Source of the DNA: Pseudo-nitzschia pungens
Taxonomy: Eukaryota; Bacillariophyta; Bacillariophyceae; Bacillariales; Bacillariaceae
Assembly: GCA_037355855.1 (NCBI GenBank)
Contig: CM074765.1
Location: 2,976,001 to 3,040,000 of the forward strand
Direction: 5' to 3'
Length of the DNA stretch: 64,000 bases
In this document: piece by piece, positions 9,717 to 20,152 of the stretch
How the letters are laid out: each line of letters starts with the position of its first letter
Numbering within the stretch: position 1 is the first letter of the stretch
Position numbers and translations under genes: made by a program
Notes under the pieces: generated by a model
What the model was told of the DNA's origin: nothing
What the model saw: the letters and a program-made list of their open reading frames with translations, nothing else
Database searches by the model: none

Positions 9717-12700
9717 TTGCGCAAGCAATCCTCCACGAGACCCAAGGGTCCACCAAAAACAGCAATCACCTTGCCTCCGGCGCCACAGGCCCTGGATGCC
9801 AGTACAGCACAGCTGACTGGGATGACGCAAGGAGGAGATCTCCCGGAAAAAGAGGGGAAGGAACCTACAGGATGGAGTCCTGTTGAGCGCTCGAAGACTG
9901 CAAAAGCAGCAACAAAAATAGTTCGATTCTCCGAAAAGAGCAATCCGAACATGGATTCGAATCAAACGAATCGATCCAAGGGTACAGACGCATCATCGAT
10001 CAATATCCATCAGACTAAGGCAGCAGCAACAAATGGACCACTCTTGTCTCTAGCAAGAAATTGGTCTACCGGTACAGCAAAAAATCTCTATTGCAATCCC
10101 GGAAACTCCAAAGACTACACCAAAGGAGGTGCGCTGGAGCAAAATTATTTGAAACTGCTGCCAACTGCTGGAAATACAACCAAAAATACAGCAGGACAGG
10201 CATCCCCGAATAAGAGCAACGTGGCTCCTATTCTTCTAACTACAGTACAGTACATACAAGGCATCCCTACAAAATCAAGAACACTACTCGCACTACTTGA
10301 TAGTGGATCTTCCGGAACTCTAATCAATAAAAGAGCACTACCATTTGGCACACTACCAATCAGAAGCAAGCATCGAGTCCTAACCACAACAGCCAATGGA
10401 AGCTTCGATACTACAGAATACATCATCATGAAGAACCTCAAGCTACAAGAGTTCGGCAACTATACCATCGACAAACAAGAGGCAAGACTCTTCCATTCCC
10501 CTGACTGCAGATATGATCTGATACTAGGCAGAGACTTTCTCCACCTAGCACAGATCAACCTCCTATTCAAAGAAGGAGCAGTCCAGTGGATGGATAGAAC
10601 TATTCCTATGAAGGACACCTCCCTATACCATGACAACTACACCATGCTCATGGAAGAACTAGAGGATGCTGAACTCTTTGCTGAAGATCTCTCCTTTGCC
10701 AACCCATACAAGTCCAAGGTCATCCTAGACAGAGCCTACCAAGAAACAGATCCATCGACAGTCGCCAAACAACAGTACCACATGTCCACAGCAGAGCAAC
10801 ATCAGTTCCAAGCCATACTAAACAAGTACCCTAATGTCTTCAACGGCGAACTAGGGAAGTATCCACACAAGAAGATCTCTCTAAGACTGAAGCCCGGATC
10901 CAAGCCCATCCACAAAAAGCCTTATCCAGTTGCATACAAAAGAGAAGACCTATTCAAAAGGGAGCTCCAGAATCTTTGTAATGATGGAGTACTCAAGCGA
11001 TGCACTGGACCAGCTGAATGGGCTTTCCCTACCTTTATTGTCCCAAAGAAAGACAACAGAGTTAGATGGGTATCAGACTTTAGAGAACTGAATGAACTCC
11101 TTGAGCGCCGACCATATCCAATCCCCCGGATACAAGACATCATGAACAAGCGTGGCAAGTATACCCACTTCACAAAGATTGACTTGTCCATGCAATACTA
11201 CTGCTTTGAACTCGATGACGCAAGCAAGAAACTGTGTACAATAGTCACCCCTTATGGTTGCTACGAATACCAAAGACTACCAATGGGAGTTAAAGTCTCC
11301 CCGGATGTGGCGCAACAGCTTATGGAAGATATTCTACAAGACACCGACTGCACTGTTTATATTGATGATATAGGCATCTGGACCAATGGATCCTTTGACC
11401 TCCACATGCAGACTATTGACAAGATCCTAGACCGGCTCAATCAAAATGGACTCAAGTGCAACCCACTCAAATGCGACTGGGCTGTACAAGAGACTGACTT
11501 CCTTGGATATTGGATGACACCCACAGCTGTCAAGCCATGGAGAAAGAAGATAGAAGCAATCCTACACATGGACCGACCAAGAACTGTCACCCAAGTCAAG
11601 TCCTTCCTTGGAGCAGTCGGATATTACAGAGATATGTGGCCTCGCAGGTCTCATGTCCTCGCTCCTCTATTTGATATAACTGGTACTCCCAAGAAGACTC
11701 CCCAAGCAGCTGCCATCAAGGGCAAGCAAAGGAAAGCTCCTTCAGCTTTCACTTGGGGACCTGCTCAAGATAAAGCCTTTCAAGAGATGAAAGCAATGGT
11801 GGCAGCGGATGCGCTGAACACTTATCCAGACCTTAACAAACCCTTTGAACTGTACACTGATGCCTCAGACCTACAACTAGGTGCTGCCATTATACAAGAT
11901 GGCAAGCCTATCGCATACTGGTCCAAGAAACTATCTGATGCCCAAAAGAACTATACTACAATGGAGAAGGAACTCCTCGCAATCGTACTCTGCTGCAAAG
12001 AGTACAGAAAAATGCTACTTGGTGGTGTCATCAATGTATACACTGACCATAAGAATCTAACCTTTCGAACCCTTTCAGTCCAACGAGTCCTCCGGTGGAG
12101 ACTATTCCTCGAAGAATTTGGTGTCAACCTCAGCTATGTTGAAGGCAAGAAGAATGTTCTTGCTGATGCCTTCTCCAGACTACCCAGGATGGATCCACCT
12201 ACTGAAGGGAAGAAAGCCCTCTCCAAGGGCACCTTAATCGATTTCTTGAAACTTGAAGTTCCTAAACAAGATGAAGAACTGTTTCTAACAGAGTTCCCGA
12301 ATCTCTTCCAGCACTTATGCAATGACGCAGACAGTGAACTACAAGCCTGCCTGCTGAATAATGAGTGCCTAGTTAACCTACCAAATAACCAAGACCTGGA
12401 ATGCCCGGTGAACTATTCCAATATATATCTCCATCAACAGAAAGACCCTACCATCAAGTTCAAGATCCAATCCAAAGCCTTCTTCTACCAAGAACTAGAA
12501 GGCAATAACATCCTCTGCTATGCCAACCCATCGAACCCAGACAACTGGCGCATATACATACCAAGTTCTCTTTCCAATGATACCATCAAATGGTACCATC
12601 TTCTGTTGGGTCATTGTGGATCCACCAGGTTATATCAAACTATCTCCGCAAGATTCTACATTGACAATCTATCCAATCTTTGCAAGACTTACATCTGCCC

Positions 12701-13655
12701 CGACAGCTGCATTAAGTACAAGAACCAGCACTCCAAGTATGGGAAGCTACCACCGAAAGAAGCTCCACTAGCTCCATTTAACGAGATACATGTGGACCTC
12801 ATAGGCCCATGGAAGATTACAGCCCAGGGCAAGAACTATAACTTCAAAGCCCTAACCTGTATTGATCCAGTCACCAACCTACTGGAGATCATCCGAATCA
12901 GAGACAAGTCTTCGCAACACGTCTCAGACCAATTCAAGAACTGTTGGCTCTCAAGATACCCAAGACCTATCAGATGCGTCCATGACAATGGTGGTGAATT
13001 CCTAGGAGCTGAATTTCAAACTACACTCAAGCAGTATGGGATTCAGTCCATTCCCACCACAGTGAAGAATCCACAGTCTAATGCTATCTGTGAAAGAGTC
13101 CATCATACAGTCGCGGATATTCTCAGAGTTTTAGTTCATGTAAATCCCCCTCAAGTCAACACCCGAGCTAGTCAGCTCATGGACAATGCCCTGGCAACTT
13201 GCATGCATGCCTCTCGATGTGCTGTTAATGCTGCCTTACAAGCATCCCCAGGGTCCCTAGTATTCAACCGGGACATGCTGATTGATCTGCCACTAACATC
13301 CAACCTGTTAGCTTTGCAACAGCTCCGGCAACAAGGGATTAACAAGAATCTGCTCAGAGACAATGCCAAGCGTATCAACCACACCTTCCAAGTCAATGAC
13401 AAGGTATGGATCCAGGAGCCAGATCCGGACAAGCTACAACCAAGGAAGCTTGGTCCCTTTCCAATCACACAAGTCAATACGAACGGAACTGTAAAGTTAC
13501 AACGAGCTCCTTCAGTAGTAGAAACAGTGAATATTCGGAAGCTGACTCCATATCGGGAATCGAATCAATCGGAGTCTACGCCAGCTGAATCCACAGATAT
13601 CGAATTAAGCCAATCAAATGACTCAGATTGTTCCATGAATCACTGGTCGGCATAA
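9717..13655 (+). CDS. pol: Gypsy Pol polyprotein: protease, reverse transcriptase, RNase H, integrase
   Basis: 1312 codons, open from the codon after the gag TGA. Its first codon is TTG, so it is probably made as a Gag-Pol fusion by readthrough and not from its own start. Visible parts: aspartic protease LLDSGSSGTLI (Asp about residue 195) with DLILGRDFL; RT with WVSDFRELNELL, YGCYEYQRLPMGV and the catalytic YIDD (548-551); RNase H LYTDASDLQLGAAI (about 712) with TMEKELLAIV; integrase zinc region (about 960-1005) and D,D35E residues near 1027, 1089 and 1125; and a GPY/F-type module RKLGPFPITQV (about 1245). No chromodomain is seen after it. All catalytic residues are present, so the protein looks functional. 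Confidence 0.93.
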   Translation: MRKQSSTRPKGPPKTAITLPPAPQALDASTAQLTGMTQGGDLPEKEGKEPTGWSPVERSKTAKAATKIVRFSEKSNPNMDSNQTNRSKGTDASSINIHQTKAAATNGPLLSLARNWSTGTAKNLYCNPGNSKDYTKGGALEQNYLKLLPTAGNTTKNTAGQASPNKSNVAPILLTTVQYIQGIPTKSRTLLALLDSGSSGTLINKRALPFGTLPIRSKHRVLTTTANGSFDTTEYIIMKNLKLQEFGNYTIDKQEARLFHSPDCRYDLILGRDFLHLAQINLLFKEGAVQWMDRTIPMKDTSLYHDNYTMLMEELEDAELFAEDLSFANPYKSKVILDRAYQETDPSTVAKQQYHMSTAEQHQFQAILNKYPNVFNGELGKYPHKKISLRLKPGSKPIHKKPYPVAYKREDLFKRELQNLCNDGVLKRCTGPAEWAFPTFIVPKKDNRVRWVSDFRELNELLERRPYPIPRIQDIMNKRGKYTHFTKIDLSMQYYCFELDDASKKLCTIVTPYGCYEYQRLPMGVKVSPDVAQQLMEDILQDTDCTVYIDDIGIWTNGSFDLHMQTIDKILDRLNQNGLKCNPLKCDWAVQETDFLGYWMTPTAVKPWRKKIEAILHMDRPRTVTQVKSFLGAVGYYRDMWPRRSHVLAPLFDITGTPKKTPQAAAIKGKQRKAPSAFTWGPAQDKAFQEMKAMVAADALNTYPDLNKPFELYTDASDLQLGAAIIQDGKPIAYWSKKLSDAQKNYTTMEKELLAIVLCCKEYRKMLLGGVINVYTDHKNLTFRTLSVQRVLRWRLFLEEFGVNLSYVEGKKNVLADAFSRLPRMDPPTEGKKALSKGTLIDFLKLEVPKQDEELFLTEFPNLFQHLCNDADSELQACLLNNECLVNLPNNQDLECPVNYSNIYLHQQKDPTIKFKIQSKAFFYQELEGNNILCYANPSNPDNWRIYIPSSLSNDTIKWYHLLLGHCGSTRLYQTISARFYIDNLSNLCKTYICPDSCIKYKNQHSKYGKLPPKEAPLAPFNEIHVDLIGPWKITAQGKNYNFKALTCIDPVTNLLEIIRIRDKSSQHVSDQFKNCWLSRYPRPIRCVHDNGGEFLGAEFQTTLKQYGIQSIPTTVKNPQSNAICERVHHTVADILRVLVHVNPPQVNTRASQLMDNALATCMHASRCAVNAALQASPGSLVFNRDMLIDLPLTSNLLALQQLRQQGINKNLLRDNAKRINHTFQVNDKVWIQEPDPDKLQPRKLGPFPITQVNTNGTVKLQRAPSVVETVNIRKLTPYRESNQSESTPAESTDIELSQSNDSDCSMNHWSA

Positions 13656-13685
13656 CTGTGGGATTCGTTCAATCATGAGGCACTA

Positions 13686-13998
13686 TGTAACATGCTAGCG
13701 TAGGCTAGTAGTGTTACGAATTAATAATTAACCGAATCCCACATGGGATTCAAATATATATATATGATATCCATGTATGGATATCCGGTATGTATGAACA
13801 GACATGCAGAAGAGAGCGATTATACGATTAAGGTTACATACGGAATATATGTTATATACAGGGATGGTTATTATACGAGGAGGTCGCAATGACCTCATCG
13901 CTCATTATTTCCTCTCTCTAATTTCAATCCCATCTCGTAAAGTGAAATAACACACAATTATTCATACTACTCCGAAATTTCTACCTTAGAGTGTTACA
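13686..13998 (+). repeat. 3' LTR of the gypsy element
   Basis: Identical to 8209-8521. It is followed by the second CAAAG target duplication (13999-14003). Confidence 0.95.
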
Positions 13999-14176
13999 CA
14001 AAGAGGTAGTCTTGGTAGAGGTATCGGGTGACAGGATGAAGGCAGAAGTTCCTCTGAGAAGATCAGGATCATAAGAACCATTAGAGACAGCACAGGCATT
14101 GCCATTCTGAATGGCATCAACAAGGGCCTGACAGCCAACCTGTGGTAGGGAATATTTTTGGAGAAGTACTCTTGGA
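13999..14176 (-). pseudogene. LINE-type RNase H relic, N-terminal half
   Basis: Reading leftwards from 14176, one frame gives QVGCQALVDAIQNGNA then CAVSNGSYDPDLLRGTSAF. This is the first strand pair of RNase HI with the catalytic Asp position occupied by Asn (VSNGS where D is usual). It continues TSTKTTSL into the CAAAG site and then in frame into 8208. The Asp-to-Asn change suggests the copy was already inactive, or that this is a variant. The left edge is cut by an LTR fragment at 14177. Confidence 0.75.
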
Positions 14177-14232
14177 GGGGATTCGGTTAATTATTAATTC
14201 GTAACACTACTAGCCTACGCTAGCATGTTACA
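14177..14232 (-). repeat. 56-bp gypsy LTR end fragment, inverted
   Basis: Reverse complement of the first 56 bases of the LTR (ends CTAGCATGTTACA). It forms the junction between the RNase H relic and the second gypsy copy, and no partner LTR is present. Confidence 0.9.
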
Positions 14233-15313
14233 GAAGTATCGATGGTGAGCTTGTATGGCTCCCATGAGTGCACCAGCACTTCTCCAAGAAAAGACCCAAG
14301 GGTCCCCCAAAACCAGCAATCACCTTGCCTCCGGCACCACAGGCCCTGGATGCCAGTACAGCACAGCTGACTGGGATGATGCATGGAGGAGATCTCCTGG
14401 AGAAAGAGGGGAATGAACCTACAGGATGGAGTATTCCTGTTGAGCACTCAGCAAAGACTGCAACAGCAGCAACACCGACTGCCACGGCAGCAATGCAAAC
14501 AGTTTGATCCACTACCATACTTAAGGATATATCAGACATGGATCCAAATCAAACAAAAATGAATTGATCCAAGGGTACAACCGACGCAAAAGATAGGACA
14601 GCAGCACCAAATAGACCAACCTTGTCCCTGGCAAGAAATTGGGCTATGGGTACAGCAAAAAATCTCTATTGCAATCCCGGAAACTCCAAAGACTACACCA
14701 AAGGAGGTGCGCTGGAGCAAAATTATTTGAAACTGCTGTCGACTGCTGGAAATACTCCAGCAGAACAGGCATCCCCGAATACCAGCAATGTGGTTCCTAT
14801 TCTTTTAACCAATATACAGTACATACAAGGCATCCCTCTCAAAGCAAGACCACTACTACTAGCGCTACTACATAGAGGATCCTCCAGCACTTTAATCAAC
14901 AAGACAGCTCTACCATTTGGCATTCAAAGCATGCATCAAGTCCTAACTACCACAAAAAATGGAAGCTTCGATACTATAGAATACATCATCATGAAGAACA
15001 TCAAGCTACAAGAGTTTGGCAACTATACCATCGACAGACAAGAGGCAAGGCTCTTCCATTCACCCAACTGCAAATACGATTTGATACTAGGCAGAGACTT
15101 CCTCCACCTAGCAAAGATCAACCTCCTATTCAATACAGGAGCAGTACAGTGGATGGATAGGACCATTCCTATGAAGGACACCTCTCTATACCATGAAGCA
15201 AACCACACCATGCTCATGGAAGAACTAGAAGATGCTAAACTCTTTGCTGACAATACCACCTTTGCCAATCCATACAAGTCCAAAGTCATCCTAGACAGAG
15301 CCTACCAAGAAAG
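14233..15313 (+). pseudogene. Second gypsy copy: gag end, protease and start of pol (degraded)
   Basis: Homologous to 9685-10752 of the intact element. It includes the last gag codons (TGG CTC CCA TGA), the same-frame start of pol and the protease region. The protease active site is changed from LLDSGSSG to LLHRGSSS, so the catalytic Asp is lost. Small indels break the frame before 14622, after which it is open to 15359. Homology stops at 15313, where an inverted LINE end begins. The intact element therefore did not give rise to it recently. Confidence 0.88.
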
Positions 15314-15433
15314 GGTTGTGATTGGGGGTGTAGAAGGGAGCAAGATATTGCATGGTTAAGTTGTGTAGAAATCTACGTGTTTTTAGTACTGGAACATTGG
15401 AATGTTGGACAAAATGCGCAATGCGCAAATTGT
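15314..15433 (-). mobile_element. Inverted 5'-end fragment of the LINE family
   Basis: Reverse complement matches 18058-18178 and 57571-57660. The 5' terminus (ACAATTTGCGC, reading leftwards from 15433) is followed by a TTTTGTCC-type motif, a variant of GTTCCGATGTTCCAGTACT, and the stretch GTAGATTTCTACAC. It is cut at the 3' side by the gypsy relic. A preserved 5' end with a lost 3' part is unusual for a LINE and suggests rearrangement. Confidence 0.85.
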
Positions 15434-15855
15434 TACTAGTGATTAGAATAGTAGTGATATGCAAATAGTAATTGTGAACTATTAGATGATTACTGAAGGT
15501 GGTAGAGGAGCTCTTTCATGGAACACTGAGCAATTGATTACGGAGCCCTGCTGGGTCAGCTAATTGCAAAGCTTGTGACCAGATCCAATCCTCTGAAGGA
15601 TTAACCTGTAATCCTTATCCTTATTAGGACTGGTTCAATGCATGGCAAAGTTGTAGAGATTTCTTTTCTCAAGAATAATTTTTAAATGGTGTATACTGTC
15701 TGGTGGTTCACTGGTGTTGGATTGGTGTTAAGTTTGGCACACTTTGGATTTTTTCTTCATTGTTGTCAGACTGGACCTTCTGGAACAAAGATAGTTTTTG
15801 GTGCACGGACCGTGCAATTTTCTTATTCCAGTTAGTCAGTTTGAGGGTACCCCCT
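15434..15855. other. Spacer, nothing recognised
   Basis: No open frame with domain content and no repeat recognised elsewhere in the window. Confidence 0.4.
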
Positions 15856-16440
15856 TAAATTTACTAACTCCCCAAAAGAAACTTGCATTTTTTGGGATTG
15901 AAAAAAGTGCAATTTTTTATGGGACTGAAAAACTCGCATTTTTGCTAAAAAAAACCGTATATAAAGCAAAAAACGCAAGTTTTGAGCAGAAAAGTTGAGT
16001 TTTCTTTAGGAAATGCAAGTTTTGAGCAGAAAAATGCAAGTTTTCTTAACAAAATGCCTAGTTTTCAGCAGAAAAGAGAGGTGCAACGACAAGGGAGTGA
16101 GTCGATTTGCTAAAAGAGATGCAATGACGGAGTTGATTTGCTAAGAGAGGCGCAACAACGGAGTCAATTTGCTAAGAGAGGCGCAACGACGGAGTAAGTC
16201 AATTTGCTAAGAGAGTCGATTTGTTTTTGAAAAAGAGGCACAGTATTTTAGAAAAAAAAAATTGCGAAGAAAACTTGCACCTTTTTGGTCTGTTGAAGCA
16301 AACTCGCATTTAATGCGAGTTGAAAAAGTGCGGAATTTTTAGTCCAATGAAAACTTGCACTTTTTGGTCTAAAAAAAGTGCAGAAAAAAGTGCAAGTTTA
16401 TCCCCCTAAAATTGTGTTCCAAAAGGGGGATGAGTGTTGA
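15856..16440 (+). repeat. Dispersed repeat with AAACTTGCA/GCAAGTTTT motifs and internal minisatellite
   Basis: Many copies of AAACTTGCA, AAAAAGTGCA and GCAAGTTTTGAGCAGAAAA occur. A short tandem array (16078-16220) has units like CTAAGAGAGGCGCAACGACG followed by GAGTCAATTTG. It ends with TTTATCCCCCTAAAATTGTG then TTCCAAAAGGGGG. An inverted, longer copy is at 48294-49190. No coding content. Confidence 0.75.
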
Positions 16441-18036
16441 CAAAGTCGAATTAAATTTTTTTTCAGTTCCGAAAGGTCCAGGTAATATGTGCTACTATTA
16501 TCAATACTAGAGAGCATATGTACATTTTGTGGGTTGTGAGAATCGTCTTTTACTAAAATCTCATCAGCTACTGGTATGAATCAAAGAACAGTTGAATCAA
16601 ATTTATCAACAAATCTAATGTTTGTAGACTCAGTTGAGTTCAATCAAACCAAGCATTCGTTTCTCTCACCCATAGCAAATGTCAGCAGGTCAGTTGAACT
16701 TATTCCAGCAACAATGATGTAGTTTGTGGTGCAACTGTTGGAATTTATCCTTGGCTGAATACACATCAGTGGCATGGAAGCAACTTATCTAGCATCATGT
16801 ATGTTATTCAAAGTGCTTGTGCCTATAGTGAAAATTGGACATAAATAGGGCTGGGTGCATTATTTGAACTTAAAGTGAATCAACAATAAAATGTGTTTCA
16901 AACAATTAATTTGAAAATAAAATTATTGGTAAGCAATGAAATATTGGTATCTTGTACCACATTCTGATCTTCTTCAGGAAAGAACATTGTTGTAATTGGA
17001 TGCTTTGGATCAATTTTCCCTGCAAAGTTTCAATAACAATACAGATAAGCACAAGTTTGGAGGAAGAAACACAAGTTTGGAACAAAAATTGCTATGTTTT
17101 CAGTCCCATAAAGGGGGAAAGCGTGAGTTTTCCACAACGCACCATTGACTTTCAAAACAAAAAGGTTATAATAAGGTCACTGCGCTTGTCCTTCTCCTTG
17201 GAAAGCCTCCTAAGACACAAAATATCACACCATCACCAAAGTTTTACAAGTGATCCTTTGTACCTCAACGGAAAAAATGTCCTGGAGTATCTTAGCATAG
17301 ACAATAACACCTAAGCCATATCTTTGTTGCCTCACTGTTTGTAACTGTTGTTATTGCTATCCACTCCAAATATCAGAGTGGATGATGTCATCTGGCAAAT
17401 ATCAAATCCATCAGAGGTCGCATACCAATGTAGGTGATGACACAGCACCAGTCAGGTTGACATAGCTAGAGCAATTCCAGTAGTTGCTTGCAGCTACTAT
17501 TGCTAGACAGGTACTTGCAATACAGCACCAAGCAGTGAGCCGTCACTCCTTTTGATATCTTCCAAAGATGCATATTAAGCTAGTGTGGATTCTACTTGTG
17601 ATTGCTTTACATTTCTAGAAAAGCGCCCTGTATTATTATGGTGTGTAATGACACCCAAGCAGTATCTCTTGCTGCCTCACTATTTACCAGAACTCCATGT
17701 GATACTGATGTTATCGCTTGCAACAATGACACAATTGCATTCACACAAATAACTAATGCTACTGTGAATAGGGTGTTGCACCACAACTTGTTTTGATGGT
17801 TATTATAGCATAGCCAAATCATACAATTATTTAACAGCTTATATCCTGATGGTAGTGCTAGGCCAGACAGGAACAGACAAAAAGTTTAGCTATTGTGCTT
17901 GTGCTGACACAAGAAATTTCTGTCTACTGGTACGGTATGGGGAGCTTCCCTGCACAGGAGAGCATCTAAGATTGTTAGAACAGAATGCATTTTGATCTGT
18001 TTACTGATAATGCTACCAATATGTTGATTCATAGAA
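16441..18036. other. Non-genic stretch with weak internal duplication
   Basis: No gene is supported; open frames are short and without domains. Two segments about 345 bases apart (from 17297 and from 17642) share AATAACACCTAAGCC-like sequence followed by TGTTGCCTCACT-like sequence, indicating an old duplication. This is probably decayed transposon DNA. Confidence 0.4.
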
Positions 18037-18057
18037 ATCAACAATATCAACCCACAT

Positions 18058-19926
18058 ACAATTTGCGCGAAGCGCATTTTGTCCGACGTTCCGATGTTCC
18101 AGTACTAAAAATACGTAGATTTCTACACACATTTACCATGCGATATCTCGCTCCCTTTTACACCCCCAATCACAATACCAGGACCTACATGTATTAACCA
18201 AGACCTCCGCTCTTTGTTTCTGCTATCAGTTCAGTTGCTTGCTGCTTTGTTTTGGCTGCTTTGGTGCCTATTCACCATTGCCGTCGTCGATCGGATTCCG
18301 CAACAGCAGCAGCAGCAGCACCAAAAACGACACATAATTTTCTACAGCACTTCCAGTACAGATTCTACCGTACAGCAAAACCGAACGTACATGTCTATTG
18401 CTTCGATCTGTTTCCCAGCTCCATTCCAAGGCCCTAAAGTATATCTTATACTTAATGTTCTACACTGTTTCCAAGCTGCTTAAGTGATTCTCACTTAATG
18501 TTCTACATTCTTCGAAGTTCCTTGCTGAGTCCTCATAAGTCTTTTCAAGTCGAAGTTCGCGAACAGCCCCTTCCACTGTAGGAATATTTCTACAAGAAAT
18601 TCCAGCTGTCATCTGTTTTCAAGTCCATTGCCCTGCTGGACCATAAGTGTTTTCGCTTATGGTCCTACTGTTTTCTGACCCAAGCCCCAAAGCCACTAAG
18701 TACAAGGCTCCACCACCTACATAACCCTCTCAGGTGTACAGTATAAATGTCATCTGTTCTCAAGTCTACTGCTGCCCTTCTGGACCATAAGTGTTTCGCT
18801 TATGGTCCTACTATTTTTTTTACCCAAGCCCCAAAGCCGCTAAGTACAGTTTGCTTAAGGCTCCCCTACCTACATATACCTCTCAGATGCATTCTTCAAC
18901 TGTCATCTGTTTTCAAGTCTACTGCCCTGATGGACCATAAGTGTTTTCGCTTAAGGTCCTACTATTTCCTGACCCAAGCCCCAAAGCCACTAAGTACAGT
19001 TCGCTTAAGGCTCTCCTACCTACATATACCTCTCAGATGCATTCTTCAACTGTCATCTGTTTTCAAGTCTACTGCCCTGATAGTCCATAAGTGTTTTCGA
19101 TTATGGACCTACTGTTTTTCTGACCCAAGCCCCAAAGCCGCTAAGTACAGCTTGCTTAAGGCTCTCCTACCTACATAACCCTCTCAGATGCACACTTCAA
19201 CTGTCATCTGTTTTCAAGCCTACAGCCCTGATGGTCCATAAGTGTTATCACTTAGAGCCCCTGTTTCCAAGCTACTACAGGAGAGCAAGTTCAAGTTCGA
19301 ATAGAAGGCCAGCTGTTACGAATTTGAATTTGGTAGTAGGCTCCACTGCCTCTACGTGTTTCTGGCTACTACTAAGTTCGAACAGGAGGACAGCTGTTCT
19401 GAATTTGGTAGTAGGCTCTGTACTTTATGTACCATACAGTGGTAAGGAATGTGTTTGGGGATGACTACTCGCATTACTGATGCTGCACTCCAGCATTAAG
19501 AGAGGAGTTTTGCTTTTGTACGCTGACCACTAGCATTACAGATACTATGTATCTAGTCAAGGGTTTTGCTTGTGTCAGCTGACCACTAGCATTACTGATG
19601 CTTTACAGCAGCATTCAAGGGACAGTTTTGCTTGCGTCTTTCCCTTTCACGTTCTTGTCACCCGTCTCTTGTACGCTTCGCAACAGCAGTGTCTGTTGTG
19701 CTCTGGACTGGTTCATTTTTTCCCTGTTTCTTACCAAGGTTCGTTTGCAAAATAGTCGTCCTTACAACCTGGGGCATAATCCCCCATGGTTGAGGCGACG
19801 TGTCGTTCTACAACTTGGGGCCTAACCTCTCTTCGATTGAGGCGACGATAAAGTCTGGTTACAGACTGAGTAGCTTTTAACCACCTTCGGTGGATTTTCC
19901 TACTTAAATAAGTATATTATTATTAT
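18058..19926 (+). mobile_element. Short non-autonomous LINE derivative with 5' and 3' ends
   Basis: It is flanked by a 21-bp direct repeat beginning ATCAACAATATC (18037-18057 and 19927-19947), a LINE-type target duplication. It starts ACAATTTGCGCG like the LINE at 57571. It carries the 5' leader (TTTGTCCGACGTTCCGATG; ACACATAATTTTCTACAGCA) and a block of tandem units. It then passes directly to the 3' end shared with 46940-47089 (AAAGTCTGGTTACAGACTGA and TTAAATA.GTATATTATTATT). No ORF1 or ORF2 is present. It is therefore an internally deleted copy, probably mobilised by full-length relatives. Confidence 0.88.
18600..19260 (+). repeat. Tandem units of about 145 bp in the LINE leader
   Basis: Between four and five units occur, each containing CTGTTTTCAAGTC, CATAAGTGTTTTCGCTTA, CCCAAGCCCCAAAGCC and CTAAGTACAG. 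Because the unit length is close to a multiple of three, a 143-residue open frame (18747-19178) runs through it; I regard it as non-coding. Similar words recur in the leader of the LINE at 57950-58800. Confidence 0.8.
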
Positions 19927-20152
19927 TATCAACAATATCAACCCACATTTACAACTGTCATTGATATCTGGAAGGTGCCCATTCCAGAGCAACAGTCTCC
20001 TTCAAAAGCAACCAAAGAATGAAATTTTCTATTATTGCAATTAGAGCTAAGTATCGCGCTTATAGATACAAACTAGATAGTTCGTTGAAACATTGGTGCT
20101 TTTGGCAGATGAGTTGTTTTCAAGTACGTATTCTTTTGCCTTTCAATCATAT

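Larger units (their letters stand above)
8209..13998 (+). mobile_element. Intact Ty3/gypsy LTR retrotransposon
   Basis: It spans 5790 bp with two LTRs of 313 bp that I read as identical base for base. The ends are TGTAACATG and GTGTTACA. The 5-bp target duplication CAAAG lies at 8204-8208 and 13999-14003. Gag and pol are complete, in the same frame, separated by one TGA. Domain order PR-RT-RNase H-IN is that of Ty3/gypsy. Identical LTRs and open frames point to a recent insertion. I could not recognise a primer-binding site matching a known tRNA directly after the 5' LTR (8522 onwards, CAGTAATTACTGTCCGC), nor a clear polypurine tract before 13686. Confidence 0.95.

Noticed and set aside
18747..19178. 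143-codon frame with repeated SSVFKSTAL
   Set aside because: It is the tandem 145-bp unit of the LINE leader read in one frame.
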